Assembly (NCBI RefSeq): GCF_047425875.1 | Contig: NZ_CP179727.1 | Span: forward strand, 1,550,001 to 1,614,000 | DNA from: Macrococcoides animalis | GTDB lineage: Bacteria > Bacillota > Bacilli > Staphylococcales > Staphylococcaceae | DNA length: 64,000 nucleotides | Direction: 5' to 3' | The notes under the pieces: model-generated | Seen by the model: only the letters and a program-made list of their open reading frames with translations | Told to the model about the DNA's origin: nothing | The model's database searches: none | Position numbers and translations under genes: made by a program | In this document: positions 56,294-64,000 of the stretch, one piece after another | Position numbering within the stretch: the stretch's first letter is position 1 | Layout: every line of letters starts with the position of its first letter

Positions 56294-57919
56294 ATGGTTA
56301 AAGAAATTAAATTTTCAGAAGATGCAAGACGCTCAATGCTTGCAGGTGTTGATAAATTAGCTGACGCTGTTAAAGTAACTTTAGGGCCAAAAGGTCGTAA
56401 CGTTGTTTTAGATAAAAAGTTCGTAGCACCATTAATTACGAATGACGGTGTGACAATCGCAAAAGAAATTGAATTAGAAGATCCATACGAAAACATGGGT
56501 GCAAAATTAGTAGCAGAAGTAGCAAATAAAACAAATGAAATTGCTGGTGACGGTACGACAACTGCTACAGTACTTGCTCAAGCGATGATTCAAGAAGGTT
56601 TAAAGAACGTAACAAGTGGGGCGAACCCAGTAGGTATCCGTCAAGGGATTGATAAAGCTGTTACTGTTGCACTTTATGAGTTAGCTGCTATTTCTAAAGA
56701 AGTAAGCAGCAAAGAAGAAATTGCACAAGTTGGAGCAATCTCAGCAGCAGATGAAGAAATTGGTCAATTTATTTCTGAAGCGATGGAGAAAGTAGGTAAC
56801 GATGGTGTTATCACAATTGAAGAATCTAAAGGATTCAAAACTGAATTAGAAGTAGTTGAAGGTATGCAATTTGACCGTGGATATGCGTCACCTTATATGG
56901 TCACTGATTCAGATAAGATGATTGCTGATTTAGAGAATCCGTACATTTTAATCACAGATAAAAAGATTTCATCATTCCAAGAAGTCTTACCTTTATTAGA
57001 GCAAATCGTTCAAACATCACGTCCAATCTTAATCGTTGCTGAAGACGTTGATGGTGATGCATTAACTAATATTGTATTAAATAGATTACGTGGAACATTT
57101 ACTGCAGTTGCTGTTAAAGCGCCTGGATTTGGTGACCGTCGTAAAGCGATGTTAGAAGATTTAGCTATTCTTACAGGTGGTCAAGTGATTACTGACGACT
57201 TAGGATTAGACTTAAAAGAAGCAACAGTAGATATGCTCGGTAATGCAGCGAGAGTACATGTAACAAAAGACGACACAACAATCGTTGAAGGACGTGGCGA
57301 TGTTTCAAATATTGACGCGCGTGTTGGACAAATTAAAGCGCAAATTGAAGAAACAACATCTGAATTCGATAAAGAAAAATTACAAGAACGTTTAGCGAAA
57401 TTAGCAGGTGGGGTGGCAGTGATTAAAGTAGGTGCTGCGACTGAAACTGAATTAAAAGAACGTAAGTTACGTATTGAAGATGCATTAAACTCTACACGTG
57501 CAGCAGTTGAAGAAGGAATTGTAGCAGGTGGAGGAACAGCATTGGTATCAATTTATAATAAAGTAGCAGCGATTGAAGCAACAGGCGACGTTGCGACTGG
57601 TATTAAGATTGTATTAAAAGCATTAGAAGCACCAATTCGTCAAATTGCGATTAATGCTGGACTTGAAGGATCAGTGATTGTTGAGAAGATTAAACATGCA
57701 GACACTGGTATTGGATACAATGCAGCAACTGATGAGTGGGTTAACATGATTGAAGCGGGTATCGTGGATCCTACGAAAGTTACGAGATCAGCGTTACAAA
57801 ATGCAGCGTCAGTAGCAGCGATGTTCTTAACAACTGAAGCGGTTGTAGCAGAAATGCCTGAAGACACGCCAGCTATGCCAGACATGGGTGGCATGGGCGG
57901 AATGCCAGGAATGATGTAG
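56294..57919 (+). CDS. groEL: Chaperonin GroEL
   Basis: GroEL folds proteins in a double ring. I start at ATG 56294 (MVKEIKFSEDARRSML, 541 residues); an in-frame ATG 15 bases upstream lies in the GGAGG site. The nucleotide motif GDGTTTATVLAQ is near 85, AAVEEGIVAGGGTALV near 400, and the C-terminal GGMGGMPGMM tail is present. It is followed by a strong terminator. Confidence 0.98.
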   Translation: MVKEIKFSEDARRSMLAGVDKLADAVKVTLGPKGRNVVLDKKFVAPLITNDGVTIAKEIELEDPYENMGAKLVAEVANKTNEIAGDGTTTATVLAQAMIQEGLKNVTSGANPVGIRQGIDKAVTVALYELAAISKEVSSKEEIAQVGAISAADEEIGQFISEAMEKVGNDGVITIEESKGFKTELEVVEGMQFDRGYASPYMVTDSDKMIADLENPYILITDKKISSFQEVLPLLEQIVQTSRPILIVAEDVDGDALTNIVLNRLRGTFTAVAVKAPGFGDRRKAMLEDLAILTGGQVITDDLGLDLKEATVDMLGNAARVHVTKDDTTIVEGRGDVSNIDARVGQIKAQIEETTSEFDKEKLQERLAKLAGGVAVIKVGAATETELKERKLRIEDALNSTRAAVEEGIVAGGGTALVSIYNKVAAIEATGDVATGIKIVLKALEAPIRQIAINAGLEGSVIVEKIKHADTGIGYNAATDEWVNMIEAGIVDPTKVTRSALQNAASVAAMFLTTEAVVAEMPEDTPAMPDMGGMGGMPGMM

Positions 57920-57933
57920 TTTAATTAAGATTT

Positions 57934-57973
57934 AAAAAGATTCCGGATACTTCGAGTATCCGGAATCTTTTTG
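57934..57973 (+). terminator. Terminator after groEL
   Basis: AAAAGATTCCGGATACT pairs with AGTATCCGGAATCTTTTT around TCG, a very stable hairpin. Confidence 0.9.
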
Positions 57974-58144
57974 CATTTTACCTCTAAAATCTATCAAACG
58001 ATACCGTATACATCAAACATCCATATCATATTTAACGCTGTTTTAAAATAAAATTACATCGCAAATAAATATTCTATTTCAAGTAAATCAAATATATAAT
58101 TTGTAATATACAAGAAAAAATTAAAACAGCTTGAGGAGGCACCT

Positions 58145-59371
58145 ATGAAGATTAAGGTTGTATTTGCATCTTTTATAAGTATCATTTTGTTTGGAATACT
58201 TTTATTATTATCTTTACCCTATGTAAAAGGTGAGAAAAATTTTATACGTAGTGAGGAAACATCTGTTGCAGCAAAGTCTGACGAAAAAGAGGCACCGAAG
58301 AAGGAAGAACTGACTGCAGCGAGTCTCGAACGTGCGATTAAGAAACAAGACTTATATGCAATTGATGCAAAATATATTGTGTTGCATGATGAATTTAAGG
58401 CGTTGTATCCGGATAACTTACAAGCAACAATTAAAAATAATACAAATAAAGATATTAAAGACGTCCAATATGGATTTGTTGCATGGGATAAAAATGGATT
58501 ACCTATAAAAATAAAAGGTAATATAGATTTTGGAAAGAGTTACTTTAGAGGAGTAAATGCAGATGCTGCAAATATAAAAGCGTATGGTACATTCGGTGAA
58601 GATAAAGGTTACCGTATCGACAGTACAATTGGCGTGCATACCTTTAAACCGTTTGTAGTCAGTTATGTGGATTTTGAAGGTAAGAAATGGACGAATCCAA
58701 AATATAAAGATTTCTTGAAAGTATATGAAGGTAAACGTTTGAAAGATATAAAAGGTGCGAAGAAATTCATATTTTTTAAAGATAAAAAATCAACATTAGA
58801 AGAAACAAATAAAGTAAAAACAGATGTGGCAAATCATATCGATCCTAATCAATATGATGAAATTAGTAAGAACATTAAAGCGAAAAGTGAGATTTCAAGC
58901 GAAGCATTAGAAGAGTATATTGCATATCTTCAAATTATGGGCTTTTTTGCCTATTTAGAATATTATGAAATGGAAAATGATATCGATATTTATAGCTATT
59001 ATGATTTGTCAGAGGATCATATTAATCTTTATACGGAAGATGACTTTACAGATTATGAAGATGCGATAGACGAATCGGAATATGATTACAGTGATGATAG
59101 TTATGAAACTGATTCTGAGCCTATTGAAGAGAACTATGAAGAAAGTGAAGATGAATTTATAGAAGAAGAAACAATTGAAGAAGACACAAAAGATTATTAC
59201 GAAGAGGAATCAGAAGAAAGCTATGATGATAGCTATGACGAAGAGAATTCAGAAGAATCATATGATGAAACAGAATTTACGGAAGATGAATATATAGAAG
59301 AAGAAAACGAGTTTTCTGATGATGCATACGAAGCTACAGAAGATGATGAGTATGTAGAAGAGGAGTTTTAA
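58145..59371 (+). CDS. Membrane-anchored or secreted protein with highly acidic tail
   Basis: The 408-residue protein begins with an N-terminal hydrophobic segment (VVFASFISIILFGILLLLSL, residues 5-24), probably an uncleaved anchor or signal. A beta-rich middle domain (about 65-190, with DNLQATIKNNTNKDIKDVQY) looks like a DUF5780-type domain. The last 120 residues are about half Asp or Glu with many Tyr and Ser and almost no basic residues. Such tails bind cations or basic proteins, but no function is known. TGAGGAGGC precedes the ATG. It has its own terminator and no obvious operon partner. Confidence 0.65.
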   Translation: MKIKVVFASFISIILFGILLLLSLPYVKGEKNFIRSEETSVAAKSDEKEAPKKEELTAASLERAIKKQDLYAIDAKYIVLHDEFKALYPDNLQATIKNNTNKDIKDVQYGFVAWDKNGLPIKIKGNIDFGKSYFRGVNADAANIKAYGTFGEDKGYRIDSTIGVHTFKPFVVSYVDFEGKKWTNPKYKDFLKVYEGKRLKDIKGAKKFIFFKDKKSTLEETNKVKTDVANHIDPNQYDEISKNIKAKSEISSEALEEYIAYLQIMGFFAYLEYYEMENDIDIYSYYDLSEDHINLYTEDDFTDYEDAIDESEYDYSDDSYETDSEPIEENYEESEDEFIEEETIEEDTKDYYEEESEESYDDSYDEENSEESYDETEFTEDEYIEEENEFSDDAYEATEDDEYVEEEF

Positions 59372-59380
59372 TGATGTAAG

Positions 59381-59414
59381 GACGGCTAATTCAATTTAGA
59401 ATTAGTCGTTTTTT
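59381..59414 (+). terminator. Terminator after the acidic-tail gene
   Basis: GACGGCTAATTC pairs with GAATTAGTCGTT over AATTTA, with a T run after it. Confidence 0.75.
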
Positions 59415-59454
59415 AATGAGGAAAGATATGTTGTTTCATAGATTTATACTAAAA

Positions 59455-59511
59455 AGTTTAAAGTTGAAGTGAAGCTTTTATATAATATAATCAGGAGTTT
59501 AAAGTTGAAGT
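59455..59511 (+). repeat. Direct repeat upstream of the SWIM gene
   Basis: AGTTTAAAGTTGAAGT occurs exactly at 59455-59470 and 59496-59511, with starts 41 bases apart (four helical turns), before the SWIM gene. The spacing and exactness suggest an operator, but no regulator is known. Confidence 0.5.
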
Positions 59512-59547
59512 AAAACATTTGATGGATAAAAATAATGAGGTGAAATG

Positions 59548-61230
59548 ATGCATTGGACTGAATTCTTTAAGTCACATATCATCGAACGTGGGCAAGATTA
59601 TTTTGATATGGATGTTGTGGAAATAAGATACATTGATAGTGATTCAATTGATACAACAGTTTATGGTAATGAAGCATATGACGTTGAGATTAATGATATT
59701 GGTACAGATGATATGACAATGATGTGTGATTGTCCGCATGCGATGGATCATAATTATTGTAAACATATGGCGGCAACAATGATCATGTTTGAAGATCTGA
59801 ATAGTGAAGTGCCTGCAAAGCGCGCTAAAAAGTCTAAAAATAAGTCATCACTCGAACCTACATTAATTGACGAAGATTTATTACTCAGAGCAGTCGTTGA
59901 TCAAGATGAAGTTGATATTCGCTCGTGGGTTTATGAAATATGCATGAATGATATTAAATTGTATAATAAATTCCTTAAAGATATGGACATTGCACGTGTA
60001 GCAAGAGAAGCAGAACGTATGAAACCGAAGTTACTAGAAAACTATAAAAAAGATATTAATCAGATGTATAAGTCAGCAGCAAGACAAGAATTTATTGATT
60101 ATCGTACTGCGATGGAATTGTTTAGAGAAATCATAGCGTATATTGAAGAAGAATTACCAAAGCTTGTACAATTTCCTGTTCGGGCAGTTAAACTCATTAA
60201 CCATGCATTGATGCAGTTTGAACAATACTCGGTGGATGACTCTGCTGGTGGATTTTCAGAGTTAATTTATTATGCCAATGAGGCAGTGAAAGAGATTATA
60301 TTGAATGCGGATATGAAGGAAAAGATAGAAATTTTCAAGCTGTATAAAGCGCTAACTTTAATACCGACTGACGTTGTTACAGATGTATTTGAGGATATTA
60401 TCTATGATAACTTTAAAGAAGAACCGTTTTTAACGCATAAAGCTGAAAAGTTGCATCAGATGTTAAAGCAATCAGATATCAGAGAATATATGATAGAAAT
60501 GAATTTGAAGCGACTGATTGAAGTATTGCAATTACAAAGCGTATCAAATAAAGAAATGATGCTGCAACTAAACCCTTATAAAGATTACAATCCGGTCATT
60601 GAATATATGATTGAACAAGCATTAGCACATAAACAGTATGAGCATGCGATTGAACTCATTCAGCAAGGTAGAAAGTCAAAATATCCAGGTGTTAAACATC
60701 AATATAGTTGGAAACTGTTAGAAGTATATGATGAGATAAAGCATCCTGATTATCTATATTTCCTTTTTGAATATCTTACGAAAGAGCAACCGAAGAATTA
60801 TTTAGCGTATAAACAGTTAAAACATAGTTATCTTAAAGATGAATGGGAACAAATAAGAGAATATGTATTTAGAAAGCTAGATCATGATACGTTACCGATA
60901 TATTTAGTGGAAGAAAAACTGTATGATCGATTATTAGAAGGTTTTGAGAATGGTAAATTTTATTTTTCATGGTTTTTAAGTGAAAAAGATACATTGTTTT
61001 ATCATGATTTGAAGAGAAGTTTAAGAATGTATGAACGTTTCCTAAACAAAATCGCTGCAGATGCGAGTGATAGGAAGTGTTATAGAGAGTTGATGGGTTA
61101 TTTGAAAGAGATTAAGGAAATGCAAGGCGATGAAGAAATTGCAGAGCGACTGGAAAGACAGTGGCGATTACTGTATAAGAATCGACCGGCAATGATGGAT
61201 GAGTTGAATAAGGTGATGGGGAAGAGATAA
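59548..61230 (+). CDS. SWIM zinc-finger protein
   Basis: The 560-residue protein has a SWIM zinc finger near residues 50-75 (CDCPHAMDHNYCKHMAA, CxCxnCxH) and a long helical C-terminal part. SWIM domains bind DNA or proteins; related bacterial proteins sometimes accompany SNF2 helicases, but none lies here. GAGGTG lies before a tandem ATG-ATG; I use the second for better spacing, the first (59545) is possible. The gene sits between a secreted-protein gene and the restriction genes. Confidence 0.75.
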   Translation: MHWTEFFKSHIIERGQDYFDMDVVEIRYIDSDSIDTTVYGNEAYDVEINDIGTDDMTMMCDCPHAMDHNYCKHMAATMIMFEDLNSEVPAKRAKKSKNKSSLEPTLIDEDLLLRAVVDQDEVDIRSWVYEICMNDIKLYNKFLKDMDIARVAREAERMKPKLLENYKKDINQMYKSAARQEFIDYRTAMELFREIIAYIEEELPKLVQFPVRAVKLINHALMQFEQYSVDDSAGGFSELIYYANEAVKEIILNADMKEKIEIFKLYKALTLIPTDVVTDVFEDIIYDNFKEEPFLTHKAEKLHQMLKQSDIREYMIEMNLKRLIEVLQLQSVSNKEMMLQLNPYKDYNPVIEYMIEQALAHKQYEHAIELIQQGRKSKYPGVKHQYSWKLLEVYDEIKHPDYLYFLFEYLTKEQPKNYLAYKQLKHSYLKDEWEQIREYVFRKLDHDTLPIYLVEEKLYDRLLEGFENGKFYFSWFLSEKDTLFYHDLKRSLRMYERFLNKIAADASDRKCYRELMGYLKEIKEMQGDEEIAERLERQWRLLYKNRPAMMDELNKVMGKR

Positions 61231-61231
61231 G

Positions 61232-61256
61232 CCAACCTGCGGGTTGGTTTTTCTTA
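61232..61256 (+). terminator. Terminator after the SWIM gene
   Basis: CCAACC (61232-61237) pairs with GGTTGG (61242-61247), with a T run following. Confidence 0.8.
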
Positions 61257-61385
61257 TTTCAAAGTGCAACATGAATTGAATTGTAGTTATAAAAGTAAAT
61301 AATTATATACATAATAATATCTTTAATTTAGAATTTAATATAAAAGGTAATTTAATTAACTAATTAGAAAGTAGTGACTTTAAAA

Positions 61386-62981
61386 ATGGGGAAAGAATTG
61401 AATCAAGCACTTTTTAGTGCTGCAGATAATTTAAGAAGTAAGATGGACGCATCAGAATATAAAAACTATTTATTAGGATTAATCTTCTATAAATATTTAT
61501 CAGATAGATTGTTAGAAAAAATTGTTGAACTAAACTATGAAGATTTAGCAGTTTATAATACGAAAGAAAAGCAAACAGAGTTATATCAATCATTGCTTGA
61601 TGATCCAGAAACTAAGGATTATTTAAAAAGTACATTAATCGATTCATTAGGGTATGAAATTGAACCTGAATTTCTATTTAACACGTTAACGGATAAAGCA
61701 AAACAGAATGTATTTCAAATTGATGATTTGAAAAAAGCATTTGTACAATTATCAAGTTCATATATTCAATTTAATGGTCTATTTGATGATGTAGATTTAA
61801 ATTCAAATAAGTTAGGATCAAATCCTCAGCAACGCAATATTACAATTACAGAAGTGATTAAAAAATTAAACGACATTGATTTACTTGGTCATGAAGGCGA
61901 CGTTATTGGGGATGCTTATGAGTTTCTTATAAGCCAATTTGCATCTGAAGCGGGTAAGAAAGCAGGAGAATTCTATACACCACATATGGTTTCAGATATG
62001 ATGGCGCAAATCGTTACAATTGGGCAGAAAGATAAAAATATATTCTCAGTATTCGATCCAACAATGGGGTCAGGCTCATTGATGCTAAATGTTAAAAACT
62101 ACTTAGATGAAAAAACACTCATTAAATATCACGGACAAGAACTGAATACTACAACGTATAACTTAGCGAAGATGAACCTTATCTTACATAATGTAGATGC
62201 TGAAGATATGAGACTTAGAAACGGCGATACTTTAGATCGTGACTGGCCGACAGATGAACCATACACATTCGATAGTGTTGTTATGAACCCTCCGTATTCT
62301 GCAAAATGGTCATCTGATAAATCATTCTTAGATGATTCAAGATTTAATCGTTATGGACGATTAGCACCAAAGACAAAAGCGGACTTTGCTTTTCTATTAC
62401 ATGGATTCTATCACTTAAAAGAAACTGGAACGATGGCAATTGTATTACCACATGGCGTCTTATTTAGAGGTGCTGCTGAAGGTGAAATCCGTAAGAAGTT
62501 ATTAGAAGATGGATCAATTGAAGCAATCATTGGTCTTCCAGCTAACTTGTTCTTTGGTACAGGAATTCCGACAACGGTTATTATTCTTAAGAAAAATAGA
62601 ACAAATCGTGATGTTTACTTTATTGATGCGAGTCAGGAATTCGAGAAGAAGAAAGCGCAGAATTTCTTGTCGAAAGAAAGTGTAACTAAAATTGTAGAAG
62701 CATATCAAAACAAAGAAAATATTGATAAATTTGCATATTTAGCATCATTTGATGAAATTAAAGAAAATGATTATAACCTGAATATACCAAGGTATGTAGA
62801 TACGTTTGAAGAAGAAGAACCAGTAGATATGGTAGCTGTCGCGAAAGAGATTAAAGAGATTAGAGCGGAAAGAAAAGATTTAGAGAAAAGTATATTTGAA
62901 TCTATTCAGCAGCTAACTGCGACGAATGAAGAGGATCAAGCGTGGTTAGATGCAGCACTCGAGGTGTTTAAAAATGAGTAA
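61386..62981 (+). CDS. hsdM: Type I restriction-modification methyltransferase subunit HsdM
   Basis: HsdM methylates adenine in the site recognised by HsdS. The 531 residues (ATG 61386, MGKELNQALFSAADNLRSKM; a GTG 12 bases upstream is in frame) show the HsdM N-terminal helical domain, GEFYTPHMVSDMMAQI, motif I DPTMGSGSLML, motif IV NPPY near 300, and a coiled C-terminal region. A strong ribosome site is missing. HsdS overlaps by 8 bases. No hsdR or mobile gene is seen upstream. Confidence 0.93.
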   Translation: MGKELNQALFSAADNLRSKMDASEYKNYLLGLIFYKYLSDRLLEKIVELNYEDLAVYNTKEKQTELYQSLLDDPETKDYLKSTLIDSLGYEIEPEFLFNTLTDKAKQNVFQIDDLKKAFVQLSSSYIQFNGLFDDVDLNSNKLGSNPQQRNITITEVIKKLNDIDLLGHEGDVIGDAYEFLISQFASEAGKKAGEFYTPHMVSDMMAQIVTIGQKDKNIFSVFDPTMGSGSLMLNVKNYLDEKTLIKYHGQELNTTTYNLAKMNLILHNVDAEDMRLRNGDTLDRDWPTDEPYTFDSVVMNPPYSAKWSSDKSFLDDSRFNRYGRLAPKTKADFAFLLHGFYHLKETGTMAIVLPHGVLFRGAAEGEIRKKLLEDGSIEAIIGLPANLFFGTGIPTTVIILKKNRTNRDVYFIDASQEFEKKKAQNFLSKESVTKIVEAYQNKENIDKFAYLASFDEIKENDYNLNIPRYVDTFEEEEPVDMVAVAKEIKEIRAERKDLEKSIFESIQQLTATNEEDQAWLDAALEVFKNE

Positions 62982-64000
62982 CGTACCTGACATAAGATTT
63001 AAAGGATTTACTGACGCTTGGGAACAGCGTGAGTTGGGGGATATAGTTGACATATATGATGGTACACATCAGACACCTAAATATACTGAAAACGGAATAA
63101 AATTTCTTTCAGTGGAAAATATTTCTGACTTTAATACAAATAAATATATTAGTGAAGAAGACTTCAATAAAGAATTTAAAGTCTATCCAGAGAGAGACGA
63201 TATATTAATGACTAGGATTGGTAGTGTTGGATTAACTAATGTTATTTCCACTGATGAATTATATGCTTACTATGTAAGTTTAGCTCTATTGAAGAATAAT
63301 CGTAATAATAGTCCTCATTTTATTAATTTTCTAATGCAATCAAATGAAGTTCAAAATGAAATTTGGAAAAGAACATTACATATTGCCTTTCCAAAAAAAA
63401 TTAATAAGAATGAAATAGGAAAAGTTAAACTTTTTATAACAAATTATGATGAACAACTAAAAATTGGAAAGTTATTCGAAGAATTAAATGAAACTATCAC
63501 CCTTCTTCAGCGTGAGTTAGATTTACTAAAAATAAAAAAAAATTCATACGTACAGATGTTATTTCCTAGAGTTGATAATAATAATCCTTATATTCGTTTG
63601 AATGAATATGAAGATGACTGGTATTCTGTAAAATTAGAATCTATATCAAGTAGAGTTACTCGAAAAAATAAAAATCTAGAGTCAAAAACTCCATTAACTA
63701 TATCAGCATTACACGGATTAGTTGACCAAACAGAGTATTTTAGCAAACAAATTGCAAGTATAAAATTAGAAAATTATTTATTGATTAAAAATGGTGAATT
63801 TGCATACAATAAAAGTTATTCTAATGGCTATCCATATGGAACAGTAAAAAGACTAGATAATTATGAAAAAGGGGTTTTATCGAGTTTGTATATAATTTTT
63901 GAATTAATAAAAGATATTGATTCAAATTTTATTAAGTATTATTTTGAAACAGATTTATGGCATAAAGATGTTCAAAAAAAATCTGCAGAAGGTGCTAGAA
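62974..64000 (+). CDS. hsdS: Type I restriction-modification specificity subunit HsdS (partial)
   Basis: The first 342 residues are visible; the window cuts the gene. It overlaps hsdM by 8 bases. It starts MSNVPDIRFKGFTDAWEQRE; conserved segment FTDAWEQRELGDI opens the first target recognition domain (about 15-165) and the central conserved coiled region follows (about 170-215, NETITLLQRELDLLKIKK). The second target domain begins near DDWYSVKLESI (about 215). The DNA of the domains is AT richer than hsdM. A run of nine A's sits in the central part at about 63534-63542. Confidence 0.9.
   Translation, partial: MSNVPDIRFKGFTDAWEQRELGDIVDIYDGTHQTPKYTENGIKFLSVENISDFNTNKYISEEDFNKEFKVYPERDDILMTRIGSVGLTNVISTDELYAYYVSLALLKNNRNNSPHFINFLMQSNEVQNEIWKRTLHIAFPKKINKNEIGKVKLFITNYDEQLKIGKLFEELNETITLLQRELDLLKIKKNSYVQMLFPRVDNNNPYIRLNEYEDDWYSVKLESISSRVTRKNKNLESKTPLTISALHGLVDQTEYFSKQIASIKLENYLLIKNGEFAYNKSYSNGYPYGTVKRLDNYEKGVLSSLYIIFELIKDIDSNFIKYYFETDLWHKDVQKKSAEGAR

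Overview
This is a low-GC Gram-positive chromosome of the family Staphylococcaceae. Gene order and protein sequences recall Staphylococcus aureus throughout (murA, fabZ, ssb, sceD-like, tenA-thiDME, yidC, cls, rodA, ddl-murF, cshA, alr-mazEF-rsbUVW-sigB, tsaEBD, rex, tatAC, groESL). The proteins look clearly diverged and several staphylococcal landmarks are missing or changed, so a Macrococcus-like relative is my best guess. I ran no search, and genus is inference. Almost all of the window is core genome. Accessory or variable parts are the scr/RpiR region, the LPXTG surface protein, the 51-bp repeat array and the right end (acidic secreted protein, SWIM protein, hsdM-hsdS).

Layout. 1-4.5 kb: end of the ATP synthase operon (atpG-D-C), a DUF1146 gene, murA, an EpuA-like protein and fabZ. 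4.5-8 kb: ywpF-like gene (minus), an ssb with a long tail, and two secreted LysM proteins with muralytic domains, each behind a WalR-type box. 8-11.1 kb: TPP riboswitch and tenA-thiD-thiM-thiE. 11.2-18.5 kb: yidC, an HD hydrolase, cls, a 44-aa ORF, rodA, ddl-murF. 18.8-24.4 kb: cshA, three PH-domain membrane proteins, acpS, alr. 24.4-27.6 kb: mazEF and the rsbUVW-sigB stress module, with a sigma-B promoter before rsbV. 27.7-30.3 kb: tex and sprT.

30.4-36 kb: tRNA-Glu, tRNA-Leu, tRNA-Gly and a complete 16S-23S-5S operon. 36-39 kb: tsaE-tsaB-rimI-tsaD, then a gap with a small membrane ORF and a cluster of DnaA boxes. 39-43 kb: an ABC-F ATPase, rex with its own operators, tatA and tatC. 42.9-43.24 kb: a 51-bp tandem repeat array. 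43-48.7 kb: NERD protein, scrR-scrB-scrK with a LacI-type operator, and an RpiR regulator. 48.8-55.7 kb: nitroreductase, VOC protein, LPXTG protein with a WalR box, oligoendopeptidase F, a two-domain PPK2 and a CPBP (MroQ/YdiL-like) protease. 55.8-58 kb: groESL under CtsR and HrcA sites. 58-64 kb: acidic secreted protein, SWIM protein and a type I restriction-modification hsdM-hsdS (cut by the window end).

The most interesting points are: the DnaA-box cluster between tsaD and the ABC-F gene; the agr-type neighbourhood (scr genes, nitroreductase, surface protein, mroQ-like, groESL) from which the agr locus itself is absent; a secreted Rpf-like protein of actinobacterial appearance; a predicted WalR regulon including the uncharacterised LPXTG protein; and the 51-bp array. 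I did not find a clearly new defence or mobile system.
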